NCBI RefSeq assembly: GCF_003390935.1
Contig: NZ_QNQZ01000004.1
Span: 371,132 to 435,131 of the forward strand
From: Lewinella sp. IMCC34191
Lineage (GTDB): Bacteria > Bacteroidota > Bacteroidia > Chitinophagales > Saprospiraceae
DNA: 64,000 nucleotides
Reading direction: 5' to 3'
In this document: piece by piece, positions 54,321 to 63,219 of the stretch
How the letters are laid out: every line of letters begins with the position of its first letter
Numbering within the stretch: the stretch's first letter is position 1
Notes under the pieces: model-generated
The model's input: the letters and a program-made list of their open reading frames with translations, nothing else
Databases searched by the model: none
Told to the model about the DNA's origin: nothing
Made by a program: the position numbers and the translations under genes

Positions 54321-56540
54321 ATGACCATGCGCACACTCTTTACCATTATGCTTGCCTGCCTCGCCGTCGGCCTCACCGCCCAGACGGTAGAGGGACGGGT
54401 GCTGAGCGCCGACCGTAGCCCGATCATCGGGGCCTACATCATCCACCTCAATTCCGAACACCATACCCACACCAACGAGCTCGGCAACTTCATGCTGGAC
54501 GGCGTGAGCCCCGGCGACAGTCTGCAGGTGACCTACCTGGGCTACCGGGCGCAAATGATCGAGGTGTCCACCACCGATGAACCGCTGGAGGTGGAAATGG
54601 AAGAATCCTTCTTCGACCTGGACGCCATCACGGTCCGCCCCGATCTGCGGTCGCTGAACGTGGCCACCGACATCGACTCCCGGCTGCGGCCGGTGAATTC
54701 CGCCCAGGACATCCTCCGCCGCGTGCCCGGCATGATCATCGGCCAGCATGCGGGAGGCGGCAAGGCGGAGCAGATCTTCCTGCGCGGTTTCGACATCGAC
54801 CACGGTACGGACGTCGCCATCTCCGTGGAGGGGATGCCGGTGAATATGGTGAGCCACGCCCACGGGCAGGGTTACGCCGACCTGCACTTCCTCATCCCGG
54901 AGACCATCGAAAAGATCGACTACGGCAAGGGACCCTACTACGCCGACCAGGGCAACTTCGCCACCGCCGGCTACGTCGATTTTTCCCTCAAGGACAAGCT
55001 CGACCGCTCGTTGCTCACCGCCGAGTTCGGTTCCTTCAATACCCTGCGCGCCGTCGGCCTGTTTGATCTCCTGAACGGGGAACGCAGCAGTGCCTACCTG
55101 GCCACCGAATACATCCTCACCGACGGCCCCTTCGAGTCCAGTCAGCACTTTAACCGGCTCAACCTAATGGGACGCTACACCACCGAACTCCCGGGGGGGA
55201 GCCGCCTGTCCTTCCTGGCCAGCCACTTCGAAAGCAAGTGGGACGCCTCCGGGCAGATCCCGGTACGGGCCGTCGAAAGCGGGCTTATCGGCCGCTTCGG
55301 CGCCATCGACGATACGGAAGGCGGCTTTACCGGCCGCACCAACCTGGCCGGCGAGTTCCTGCGGGTCGTGAACCGCAACACCTTCGTTAAGACCAACGCC
55401 TTCTATTCCCGCTACGACTTCGAGCTGTTTTCCAACTTCACCTTCTTCCTGGAGGATCCGGAGAACGGCGACCAGATCCGCCAGCACGAAGACCGCGAAC
55501 TCTTCGGTTTCAAATCCGAGGTCAACCACAGCTTCAACACCGCCGGCGGCGAGGCGACCCTGAAGGGCGGCATCGGCCTGCGCTACGACAACAACGACGA
55601 CGTAGAGCTCAGCCGCACCAAGAATCGCAACGAACTGATCGAGCGCCTGCAGTTCGGCGACATCGACGAAAGCAATCTCTACGCCTACGCCAGGGCCGAC
55701 TTCGAGTTCGGTGACCTGCTCATCAACCCCGCCGTACGCCTGGATCACTTCGTCTTCAATTACGTCGACAAGCTCCAGACCAACTATGACCGGCAGGAGC
55801 AGCGTAAAACCGCGGTCAGTCCCAAGCTGAACTTTCTCTACACCCTCAACAACCGGACCCAGCTCTTCCTGAAAACCGGCGTCGGCTTCCACGCCAACGA
55901 TACCCGGGTGGTGCTGGACCAGTCGGCCGCCGAGATCCTCCCCGCAGCCTACGGCGCCGACCTGGGCGGCATCTTTCGCCCCACCGGTCGGCTCTTTCTG
56001 AACGCCGCCCTGTGGTATCTCTACCTTGAGCAGGAATTCGTGTACGTAGGAGATGCCGGCATCGTGGAACCAAGCGGTGAAACCCGCCGCCTGGGTATAG
56101 ACCTGAGCGCCCGCTACCAGCTGACGGACTGGCTCTTCGCTGACGCCGACGTCAACTACGCCTTGGCCCGCAGCATCGCCGAGCCGGAGGGGGCCGACTA
56201 CATTCCGCTGGCGCCTGACCTCACCAGTTCCGGCGGCCTGAACGTGCTGAACGACCGTTGGACCGGCGGTATCCGTTACCGCTACGTCGGCGATCGTCCG
56301 GCCAACGAAGACAACTCCATCATCGCCGACGGCTACTTCATCGTGGACGCCAACGTGAATTACAACATAGGTCCCGTTTCCCTGGGGCTGGTCGTAGAAA
56401 ACGTACTGGACGAGGAATGGAACGAAACCCAGTTCGCAACGGAGTCCCGGCTTATTTCGGAAACCGAGCCCGTGGAAGAGATACATTTCACCCCGGGTAC
56501 GCCCTTCTTCCTGCGGGGGGTGGTGCGCTATAAGTTTTAG
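54321..56540 (+). CDS. TonB-dependent outer-membrane receptor
   Basis: A 739-residue receptor. The signal peptide (TIMLACLAVGLTAQ) is followed by a carboxypeptidase-like regulatory domain (VEGRVLSADRSPIIGAYI), a plug domain (SAQDILRRVPGMIIGQHAGG, IFLRGFDIDHGTDVAI, His-containing VSHAHGQGYADLHF) and a 22-strand-type beta barrel ending in FFLRGVVRYKF with a terminal Phe. It begins 20 bases after the NRPS stop and ends the rightward operon. It would take up a large ligand, plausibly the metal-loaded cluster product. A copper- or zinc-linked substrate is also possible given the His-containing plug. Confidence 0.9.
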   Translation: MTMRTLFTIMLACLAVGLTAQTVEGRVLSADRSPIIGAYIIHLNSEHHTHTNELGNFMLDGVSPGDSLQVTYLGYRAQMIEVSTTDEPLEVEMEESFFDLDAITVRPDLRSLNVATDIDSRLRPVNSAQDILRRVPGMIIGQHAGGGKAEQIFLRGFDIDHGTDVAISVEGMPVNMVSHAHGQGYADLHFLIPETIEKIDYGKGPYYADQGNFATAGYVDFSLKDKLDRSLLTAEFGSFNTLRAVGLFDLLNGERSSAYLATEYILTDGPFESSQHFNRLNLMGRYTTELPGGSRLSFLASHFESKWDASGQIPVRAVESGLIGRFGAIDDTEGGFTGRTNLAGEFLRVVNRNTFVKTNAFYSRYDFELFSNFTFFLEDPENGDQIRQHEDRELFGFKSEVNHSFNTAGGEATLKGGIGLRYDNNDDVELSRTKNRNELIERLQFGDIDESNLYAYARADFEFGDLLINPAVRLDHFVFNYVDKLQTNYDRQEQRKTAVSPKLNFLYTLNNRTQLFLKTGVGFHANDTRVVLDQSAAEILPAAYGADLGGIFRPTGRLFLNAALWYLYLEQEFVYVGDAGIVEPSGETRRLGIDLSARYQLTDWLFADADVNYALARSIAEPEGADYIPLAPDLTSSGGLNVLNDRWTGGIRYRYVGDRPANEDNSIIADGYFIVDANVNYNIGPVSLGLVVENVLDEEWNETQFATESRLISETEPVEEIHFTPGTPFFLRGVVRYKF

Positions 56541-56633
56541 GGCGACGCAGGTATTTAGGAGAACTTTAAGGAACGTAAGCTAACGGCAGCCGGCGCCATG
56601 CCGTCTTACCCCGCTGAACCTACTTAATACATC

Positions 56634-56957
56634 ATGCGGTATTCCCTGTTCTTTGCGCTGCTCCTGTTTTTCGCCTGTGACAAAGAGGACTGCACCCCCC
56701 AAATTCCGTCCTGCGTTCTCGACCGCCTGCTGGACGAAAACCAACTGCCCGTTATTCAGGTAGAACGGTGGGATTTTGATGGGCGGGCGCACTACTATTT
56801 CGTGTCCGATTGCTGCGACATTCCTAACGTTTTATACGACGACGACTGTGAAGTGGTCTGTTCTCCCGACGGTGGGATAACCGGCCGGGGCGACGGAAAC
56901 TGCCCCGACTTCCCCGACGATTTCGAGCGCACCGTGATCTGGAGTAAGTCCGAATAA
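56634..56957 (+). CDS. small Cys-rich lipoprotein
   Basis: A 107-residue lipoprotein with signal YSLFFALLLFFAC. The mature part has paired cysteines (VSDCCDIPN, DDDCEVVCSPDGGITG) and ends in CPDFPDDFERTVIW. It resembles a family of small Bacteroidota lipoproteins with a CCD and PDGGITGRGDG core. Function unknown. It lies 93 bases after the receptor gene and may or may not belong to that operon. Confidence 0.72.
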   Translation: MRYSLFFALLLFFACDKEDCTPQIPSCVLDRLLDENQLPVIQVERWDFDGRAHYYFVSDCCDIPNVLYDDDCEVVCSPDGGITGRGDGNCPDFPDDFERTVIWSKSE

Positions 56958-57003
56958 TTGTGTTAGCGTGCATGGTGGCGGGGTCGAAAGAAGTTTAAGC
57001 AAT

Positions 57004-57795
57004 ATGAGCGGCCCCGCCGACCACCCTGACACCCTGACCCTCGACCAGCTGATCGACCTCCTGGAGGATGCGCACCTGCACCCTCCCGAAACCGTGGTCG
57101 CTGCGTGGGCGGAGCTGGACCGGCGCGGCGTCCCCCGCCGGGAGATCCTGCAACATCGCCGCGATCGGGCTTCCACGATGGAATTGCACAAGCGAACGCC
57201 CCGCGTCTGGATGACGGAAGCCGCTCCCCTAACCGCCCTTCCACGTCCCCGGACCAATGACTACCCGGGCCGCAGCGATATCTACATCAGTACGGAGTCC
57301 ATCCTGACCGGACTCACGATCCTGATGGGGCTGCTGGCCTGCCTGCAGATCTACGGGCTGTTCTTTAGCGGACTCATCCTGCTGCGCCCCGCGGAATCGG
57401 TGGACCCCATTACCCTCTACATCACCCTCGTCGGTTGCGGAGCGACCGTTTTCTGCCTCCTGGCGGCCCTGCGCTTGTGGCAGCGACGCCGTATCGGATG
57501 GGTCCTGACCTTTGCCTACCTTCTCTTTCAGTGGTTGACGCCGGTCTGGGAGGTCATCCGCTACACCCTACTCGGCACGACCGACGTGCAGGCGGCCCGT
57601 ACCGGCCAGCCCTCCTGGTATCATTCCGTCGAATTGTTCCTGGTGGGTAGCCTGCTTTACGGTCCGGCCCTTTACTTTCTGGTCCGTCCCGGCGTGCGAA
57701 AACTGTTCAATGTCCGGGAGGGGGCGGCAGTGCGCACGTTATTGGTCACCTGCGCGGTGTTGGTCGCCTTCAAACTGCTCTTATTCGGCGGCTAA
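57004..57795 (+). CDS. multi-span membrane protein of unknown function
   Basis: A 263-residue protein. About 85 polar residues, including a helical segment (LTLDQLIDLLEDAHLHPPET), precede four to five membrane helices (ILTGLTILMGLLACLQIYGL, LYITLVGCGATVFCLLAAL, VELFLVGSLLYGPALYFLV, LLVTCAVLVAFKLLLF). I start at the ATG at 57004; the longer frame begins in the gap before it. No family recognised. Confidence 0.72.
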   Translation: MSGPADHPDTLTLDQLIDLLEDAHLHPPETVVAAWAELDRRGVPRREILQHRRDRASTMELHKRTPRVWMTEAAPLTALPRPRTNDYPGRSDIYISTESILTGLTILMGLLACLQIYGLFFSGLILLRPAESVDPITLYITLVGCGATVFCLLAALRLWQRRRIGWVLTFAYLLFQWLTPVWEVIRYTLLGTTDVQAARTGQPSWYHSVELFLVGSLLYGPALYFLVRPGVRKLFNVREGAAVRTLLVTCAVLVAFKLLLFGG

Positions 57796-57804
57796 AGGCA
57801 TAGG

Positions 57805-57820
57805 GCGGCGGAGCGCAGGT
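57805..57820 (-). repeat. 16-base dispersed repeat, exact copy (intergenic)
   Basis: GCGGCGGAGCGCAGGT on the + strand, 10 bases past the stop of the 57004-57795 membrane protein gene and 55 bases before the next start. Confidence 0.8.
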
Positions 57821-57874
57821 AAAAAGCGGTTGCGGAAACCGATTTCCTTCCAAAGAGCTCCTATCTTGTCACCT

Positions 57875-58684
57875 ATGCGGTATTTCCTGATGGCTATATG
57901 CTTTCCCCTGTGGTTGTCGGCTCAATCCACCGATGATCCCATTGAGGTCATTTTGCTGGGTAGCTTTCACTTCGGTGCCACATCGGATGCCAACAGCACG
58001 CCCTTTCCGGATCTTTTTTCCGCGCGGAGGCAGGCGGAACTGGACACCCTGGCCGCGCGCATCGCCCAGGCATCACCCGACCGGATATTCATCGAGCGTA
58101 TCGCGGAACGGCAGGCTGAATTCGATAGCCTGTTCCATCTTTTCCGGGTGGGCCAGTTGGTAGACACCACCGTCATTCGGGGGGAAGAAATTCAAATTGG
58201 TTTTCGCATCGCACGGGAGGCCGACCTTCCCGGAGTGGTTTGCGCCGATGTCAAACAGGAACTGCCCTACGACCGCATTCAGGCCTTCGAGACGGAACAT
58301 GCGGATGCGGAGGCCCCGCCCTTTTTCTCAGGGCCTTACCCCTTCACCGATACTTCCCGCACCATTCGTCTGGCGGATATGGCGCTGACGGGCTACTACG
58401 TGGCGCTGAATGACCCCTACCACCGTAAGCGTATTCTTTACGACTACCTGCACTACGCCATGGCCTATGTAGACGGGGACGACTTTACCGGGCCCCAATT
58501 TACCGCAGCCCTCTACGAGCGTAACCTGAAGATATTCGCCCGTATGCTGGCGGCAATCGAACCCGGCGACCGACGGATCGTGGTCCTTTTCGGCAGCTCC
58601 CACACCGCTTTTTTGCGTCAGTTCTTTGTAGACCATCCGGCGTTCCGGGTACTCGAGTTGGCTCCTATCCTGAAAGCATCGTAA
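57875..58684 (+). CDS. secreted TraB/DUF5694-like protein
   Basis: A 269-residue exported protein with a short signal peptide (YFLMAICFPLWLSAQ). The core has ILLGSFHFG, an RRQAELDTLAARIAQ helix, PDRIFIERIAERQAEFD and a final VVLFGSSHTAFLRQFF. These match the conserved His/Glu pattern of the TraB/Tiki-like family that includes DUF5694. A metal-dependent peptidase role is known for Tiki proteins but is unproven here. Confidence 0.75.
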   Translation: MRYFLMAICFPLWLSAQSTDDPIEVILLGSFHFGATSDANSTPFPDLFSARRQAELDTLAARIAQASPDRIFIERIAERQAEFDSLFHLFRVGQLVDTTVIRGEEIQIGFRIAREADLPGVVCADVKQELPYDRIQAFETEHADAEAPPFFSGPYPFTDTSRTIRLADMALTGYYVALNDPYHRKRILYDYLHYAMAYVDGDDFTGPQFTAALYERNLKIFARMLAAIEPGDRRIVVLFGSSHTAFLRQFFVDHPAFRVLELAPILKAS

Positions 58685-59074
58685 AATGTCTTAGGCTGGC
58701 CGTTCTGATTTATCAGGCTCGTTCGACATAGTGATGTACATGTTAGGCTTTTTAGTTCTTTTTCACTCCACGGGTGGCCCAGCCGAACAGCCCGGCAGGG
58801 ACAAACTAGCGGCCATGCTCGAAGGGGGGAGAATTGGATGAGGGACATCGCGAAGCGGCGTCATTTCAAATCCAGTGAAGCCCTCGAAGCTGAGGAACGC
58901 CTGGTCCTCTCCGACACTATGGCCACCGACTGCCCCTACACGGAGATCAAGAAATAACCAATGGGTTCGCCGTCGTCAGCGCCGCGAACCGCGCAGACGG
59001 CGTTTGGCTGACCCGGCAACCCGCGATACGCGGCTTCATGCCGGCTAAACGGAAAAACCTGATATTAAGGCACC
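58685..59074. other. 390-base intergenic region, no gene recognised
   Basis: It lies between the DUF5694-like gene and the TfoX-domain gene, both rightward. A 35-codon frame at 58734-58841 and a longer open stretch to about 58957 have no recognisable protein character and may be decayed coding DNA. A weak inverted repeat pairs CGCCGTC at 58968 with GACGGCG at 58996. No clear promoter was found. Confidence 0.5.
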
Positions 59075-59431
59075 ATGGCATTCGATGAGCGACAGGCGGA
59101 TAGGATACGAGAGGCCTTACTACAGGAAGGCACCGTTTTTAAGGAAAAGAAAATGATGGGCGGGCTGATCTTCCTGGTAGATGACAAAATGTGCTGCGGA
59201 CTCCACACCGATAAGGCTACCGGGGAGGGGCTGTTGATGGTTCGACTGGATCCCGCGGACGTGGCCCGGGAAAGCCGGCGACCCGAATGTTCCGTGGTCG
59301 AATTAGGGGGCAGGAGGATGCGTGGTTTCTTGCGGATCCGGGACCTTAATGCCCTTACTCACGATGCCTTGTCCGATTGGATGATCCGGTGTTTGGCCTA
59401 TAATCCGCTAGCGAAACGAAGCAAAAAATAG
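59075..59431 (+). CDS. TfoX/Sxy N-terminal-domain protein
   Basis: A 118-residue protein. MAFDERQADRIREAL, KKMMGGLIFLVDDKMCCGLH and MRGFLRIRD fit the TfoX N-terminal domain. The C-terminal TfoX helix-hairpin-helix domain is absent, as in many stand-alone versions. In gamma-proteobacteria TfoX regulates competence; in Bacteroidota the role of these short proteins is not established. It is followed after 30 bases by the glycosyltransferase gene. Confidence 0.85.
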   Translation: MAFDERQADRIREALLQEGTVFKEKKMMGGLIFLVDDKMCCGLHTDKATGEGLLMVRLDPADVARESRRPECSVVELGGRRMRGFLRIRDLNALTHDALSDWMIRCLAYNPLAKRSKK

Positions 59432-59461
59432 CTGCACAACGGACTTCCTTACCCCCTTCGG

Positions 59462-60505
59462 GTGGCAAACTTGCCGGGCCGGAGCAGGTTTCATAGAAAA
59501 CGCTACTGCTTGCGCGACCTCGACGCCCGTTCCGAACATACGCTTATCTGCTGCCTCGACTGGGGGCTGGGACACGCCGCCCGTAGCCTGGCGCTGGCCC
59601 GGCAACTGCAGCAAGAGGGCTTGCGAATAAGCTGGGCCAGCAGCGGACCCGCCGCCGAAATGCTGCGGCATGAGCTTCCCGGCACGGACATTCACGAACT
59701 CCCCCCCTACCGGGTTCGCTACGACACTAAATCCATGGTGTTCAATGTGGCCAAACAGGCCTATTACTGGCGCAAGACCATTCGGGCGGAAAACAAGGCA
59801 ACCGCCAAACTGGTAGCCGACCTGGGCATCGACCGGATCATCTCGGATAGCCGCTTCGGATGTTACCACCCGGGGGTGCATTCCGTATTTCTGAGCCATC
59901 AATTGCACCCGATCACGCACTTCGCGCCCGCCACCCGGGTATACCGCTGGCAGCTTGCCAAATTCGACGAGTTCTGGGTGCCGGACGATCCGGGGCACAA
60001 CCGCCTGAGCGGCAAGCTTTCCGATCCCGCCGGCTACGAAAATGTACTCTTTATCGGTTCCCTCCCGCACATCATGCCCCGGGAGGGAGTGGACGATTAC
60101 GACCTCTTGGCTCTGTTATCGGGGCCTGAACCCATGCGGACCCGGCTTGAAGAGATTCTGCTTCCGCAACTGGAGCAGCTCCCGCACGCTTCCCGTATCG
60201 TTCGGGGTTTGCCCGCTACCGCTAAACCCCTCGATACTTCCCTGGAGAGCATCAATTTTACCGATACGGATACCCTTTCTCCCCTGCTGACGGCCGCCCG
60301 CTACGTCATTGCGCGGCCCGGTTACTCGACGCTGATGGACTTACGGGCGCTGAATAAGAAAGCCATCCTGATCCCCACCCCCGGGCAGACCGAACAGATG
60401 TACCTGGCCCAACGTGCGCAATTACAGGGTTGGGCGGTAGCCGTTATGGATCAGGATAAACTGGACGTGAAAAAATCACTGGAACGGCTGATGCAAACGG
60501 GCTAG
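59462..60505 (+). CDS. MurG/GT28-like glycosyltransferase
   Basis: A 347-residue GT-B-type enzyme. The N-terminal half opens with LICCLDWGLGHAARSLALA, as in undecaprenyl- or diacylglycerol-type GT28 transferases. The C-terminal nucleotide-sugar site is seen in ARYVIARPGYSTLMDL and PTPGQTEQMYLAQRA. The start is uncertain: no ATG precedes the conserved glycine-rich motif, and the GTG at 59462 is the best candidate. It may be coupled to the TfoX-domain gene. Donor and acceptor unknown. Confidence 0.82.
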   Translation: MANLPGRSRFHRKRYCLRDLDARSEHTLICCLDWGLGHAARSLALARQLQQEGLRISWASSGPAAEMLRHELPGTDIHELPPYRVRYDTKSMVFNVAKQAYYWRKTIRAENKATAKLVADLGIDRIISDSRFGCYHPGVHSVFLSHQLHPITHFAPATRVYRWQLAKFDEFWVPDDPGHNRLSGKLSDPAGYENVLFIGSLPHIMPREGVDDYDLLALLSGPEPMRTRLEEILLPQLEQLPHASRIVRGLPATAKPLDTSLESINFTDTDTLSPLLTAARYVIARPGYSTLMDLRALNKKAILIPTPGQTEQMYLAQRAQLQGWAVAVMDQDKLDVKKSLERLMQTG

Positions 60506-60554
60506 GGTCGGAAAATCGGTTTTTCCGTACTCGAGGCTACTGACCGATGCATGA

Positions 60555-62027
60555 CTACCGCAAGCCCTGCAGGGCCTCTTTCATCGCCAGGTAATGCTCG
60601 CGGGCGTTCACCACTTTGGGCGGGGCGGCCCTTACCTGACAATCTTCGATGGGGCACCGCTCACAAGTCGTGTTCACGATCACGCGGGGCAGCGCGGGGT
60701 CGTCCAGGAAGGCAATTTCCTCACGCACGGTATCGGTGATCAACAGGCCGAGGGTAACGCTCACGTTCTTACCCGGTCTGGGGTAGTCGGTACGGGCCAG
60801 GGTAATGCAGAGGTATTCGTCGTCCGTCCCGAAGTACTTACTCCGCTGGGCTTCGATGCGGAGATCGTTATCCGGTTCGGCGGAGAGACGGTGCAGCAAG
60901 TTGATGCTGATCCATCGCCGGCAATAGTGCTCAAGCAGTCCGTTCTCGTGGGGATGGTGGCGGCGGCTGAGGTGCAGTTCCTTGTCGATTACGAAGTCAT
61001 CGGTACCGCGGTCGTGTACAAAGCGCAGGAAGAACAGATCCCGCATGCCGAAAAATTCCGGGATCACGTTGGTCAGCCGGTGGTAGAACATCTCCGGGGT
61101 GGCGTTGAAGCGCAGCATGAGGTCGCGAAACGCCATCATGTCCCAGCTCTTCCGCTGGAAAAATTGCCGCAGTTCCGCAATGAAGGGGTGGAGAGGCAGG
61201 TGGAGCGCGACACTGAAGTAAGTGGCCTTACTATGATTAAGCACTTCCTCAAAGACCCGGCCCCGCAGAATACTGCTCGTATTGGCGCGCTCCTTCAGTT
61301 TCAGGTAATTGAAGGCGATCTCCTTACCGAACTGGAAGCCACGTTGTACGGGACTGAGTTTAGCATTCAGCAGTAGCCGGCCGGAAGAGGGAACGTACAC
61401 GGACCGCAAGCCTTCCAGCGCGGGCTGGTCGTCCAGGCCGTCGGGGACGATCTCATAGCCGTAGCGATCCTCCAGCAGTTCGCGGAGAATACGGGGCGGC
61501 AGGGGCCGGATAGTGGGTAGGTTGTGCTGCTCGGTGAAATTCTCTACGGCCTGCTCCAGCTGGGGGAAGTAATTGGCGTTGAGCTCCAGGTAAGAGCGCA
61601 GGGCAGCGAAATAAAAATTCTCCTCCCGTAGGGCATAGCTGCGACTGATTTCCAGGAGCGTGCTGATGAATGCTCCGACCTGCAACGGCGCCGCGGCGAT
61701 GATCTCGGCTACCTTGCTGAGTTCGATGCCGAAGAGTTCGAGCGGAAGTTCGTTTAGAAAATTGGACTTGAGCAGTTCGCTTACCGGCGCCAGTTCGCGC
61801 CCCAGGTCGTCGTTGGATAGTTCGTCCGCCGTTGTTCCCAGCGCGACGGCTAGCTGATGCACCTTATCGCGTTTGGGAAACTTTTTTCCTTTCTCGATTT
61901 CATTCAGGTAGGAAAGGGAAATCCCGGTCTGTTTCGACAACTGATCGAAACTGAAGCCTTGCTGCAGACGCAATTGCTTGACTTTCAGTCCGAAAATGAT
62001 ACGCTCGTTGGCGGTTTTTGCCCTCAT
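60555..62027 (-). CDS. XRE-family regulator with degenerate ImmA/IrrE-like domain
   Basis: A 490-residue transcription regulator. Residues about 5-70 are a helix-turn-helix (LKVKQLRLQQGFSFDQLSKQ, SYLNEIEKGKKFPKRDKV). The long remainder matches the layout of short-chain-fatty-acyl regulators (ScfR/RamB type), with an IrrE-like segment and a C-terminal CERCPIEDC cysteine motif. Where IrrE peptidases have HEXXH, this protein reads FQFGKEIAF, so the metallopeptidase is not active. It may sense acyl-CoA or metabolite levels. It follows gldD by 15 bases. The TTG 9 bases upstream is a weaker start. Confidence 0.85.
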   Translation of the reverse strand: MRAKTANERIIFGLKVKQLRLQQGFSFDQLSKQTGISLSYLNEIEKGKKFPKRDKVHQLAVALGTTADELSNDDLGRELAPVSELLKSNFLNELPLELFGIELSKVAEIIAAAPLQVGAFISTLLEISRSYALREENFYFAALRSYLELNANYFPQLEQAVENFTEQHNLPTIRPLPPRILRELLEDRYGYEIVPDGLDDQPALEGLRSVYVPSSGRLLLNAKLSPVQRGFQFGKEIAFNYLKLKERANTSSILRGRVFEEVLNHSKATYFSVALHLPLHPFIAELRQFFQRKSWDMMAFRDLMLRFNATPEMFYHRLTNVIPEFFGMRDLFFLRFVHDRGTDDFVIDKELHLSRRHHPHENGLLEHYCRRWISINLLHRLSAEPDNDLRIEAQRSKYFGTDDEYLCITLARTDYPRPGKNVSVTLGLLITDTVREEIAFLDDPALPRVIVNTTCERCPIEDCQVRAAPPKVVNAREHYLAMKEALQGLR

Positions 62028-62042
62028 TGGGGACAATTTACA

Positions 62043-62639
62043 TTACTCCTTCCACTCCAGGCTCTCTACGATCCGGAAGATGTCCTCCTTTACGTATTCG
62101 ACTACGGGGGCAAGGGAGTCGGGATCGACGCGCGTATCGAAGTAGAGCGCACCCCGCAGGAAGTGATCGGTCGTATCGGTCAGGAAAAACTGGAAGGGGC
62201 TGGCCGCCGGACCGGCGATATCGAAGGCCACGCCGTGGACATCGGCCGCATCGCGGTGAATGACGGATTCCTCTATGTTACTGGCCCGCTGATTATGCAC
62301 GCCAACCAATTGGAAAGCTTCGTCGCGTAATTCTTCCCACTGATCGTAGGAATCTACCGGATAATAGCTGAAGTGAATGGTACCGTTCAGGGCGGGGGAC
62401 AGCTTCAGATCGAACCAGCATGGATCGGCCGGTGCCTCATCGAAGAAGTTGGTTTCCTGCACCACTTCGGAAGAGGCAGGACGCTCGAAGGTAAATTCGC
62501 AGTAGTCAGCGGCGAGCGGTACGTACGACCGTTCGGGATAAACTACGCGGGGATACGAGCGCGGCTTCGGGACGGGGGGAACGTCCTCCGCACAGGTCAG
62601 CACGAAAAAGGGGAGGCAACAGAGCAAAAGCAATCGCAT
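62043..62639 (-). CDS. gldD: gliding motility lipoprotein GldD
   Basis: A 198-residue lipoprotein needed, in flavobacteria, for gliding and type IX secretion. The signal (LLLLCCLPFFVLTC) leads to the family features PKPRSYPRV, CWFDLKL, IHFSYYPV, VHNQRASNIEES, GPAASPFQFFLTDTTDHFLRG (Gly/Pro-Ala-Ala-Ser core) and a C-terminal VESLEWKE. I start at the ATG at 62639. It heads a two-gene unit with the XRE regulator. Together with the sorting domain of the M43 protease it points to a working type IX system in this organism. Confidence 0.9.
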   Translation of the reverse strand: MRLLLLCCLPFFVLTCAEDVPPVPKPRSYPRVVYPERSYVPLAADYCEFTFERPASSEVVQETNFFDEAPADPCWFDLKLSPALNGTIHFSYYPVDSYDQWEELRDEAFQLVGVHNQRASNIEESVIHRDAADVHGVAFDIAGPAASPFQFFLTDTTDHFLRGALYFDTRVDPDSLAPVVEYVKEDIFRIVESLEWKE

Positions 62640-62687
62640 ACGATGCTTAACGCCCCGAACCTCCCTTCGGATTGCCACGCGGCCGGA

Positions 62688-63038
62688 TTACTTCCAGTCG
62701 CTGCACATGGTGGTACCCGCATCGGTCTTCAGAATTACCTGACGGCGAATCGTGTCTCCCTTTTCTACGGAAAGCATATAGCGGCCGGCGGGGAGCTCGT
62801 CGATGGACAGGCAAACCCCATAGCCATTATGGTTCTTGATCCGATCGCTGAAAAACTCGGTTCTGTTGTTCAGATCCGTCAGTCTAACGATCGTACGCTC
62901 CTGTTCCAGGTTTGCGAGGGTGATCTCCAGCCGGCCCTCTTCGATGAGCGTACGGGTGATGAGGGGTTCTACCGTGGTAGCCGTTGCGACGGCGGGAGCG
63001 GCAGTAGAAAGAGCTAAAGCAAAAAGCAGGGATTTCAT
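62688..63038 (-). CDS. small secreted protein with beta-sandwich C-terminal region
   Basis: A 116-residue protein with signal peptide (SLLFALALSTAAPAVATA). The mature part has alternating strands (RLEITLANLEQERTIVRL, LPAGRYMLSVEKGDTIRRQ) like the small Ig-like or sorting-domain folds of Bacteroidota, with two cysteines. I start at the ATG at 63038. Role unknown. It ends 48 bases before the gldD start on the same strand. Confidence 0.72.
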   Translation of the reverse strand: MKSLLFALALSTAAPAVATATTVEPLITRTLIEEGRLEITLANLEQERTIVRLTDLNNRTEFFSDRIKNHNGYGVCLSIDELPAGRYMLSVEKGDTIRRQVILKTDAGTTMCSDWK

Positions 63039-63219
63039 GGTCGATGAATTGTGGGTTGATGGATTGTAACTGAGGTAGTTACGTTGAATGACGCTAAGGT
63101 GAGGGAAGCGTTGCACCACCCACGAATTTTCACGATATTCCAAGGCGGTTTATCGACGAATCCGGTGTTCTACCCCCGAATTACGGGGTCCTACCCACCC
63201 AAATCATCTGAATTTCCCC

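Noticed and set aside
55164..56486. 440-codon leftward frame opposite the TonB receptor, and a similar 422-codon one at 48667-49935
   Set aside because: Both lie fully inside well-supported genes and show the G/V/E/Q-rich pattern of shadow frames.
60509..60527. CGGAAAA/TTTTCCG hairpin as terminator after the glycosyltransferase
   Set aside because: The stem is short and AT-rich and is not followed by a T tract.
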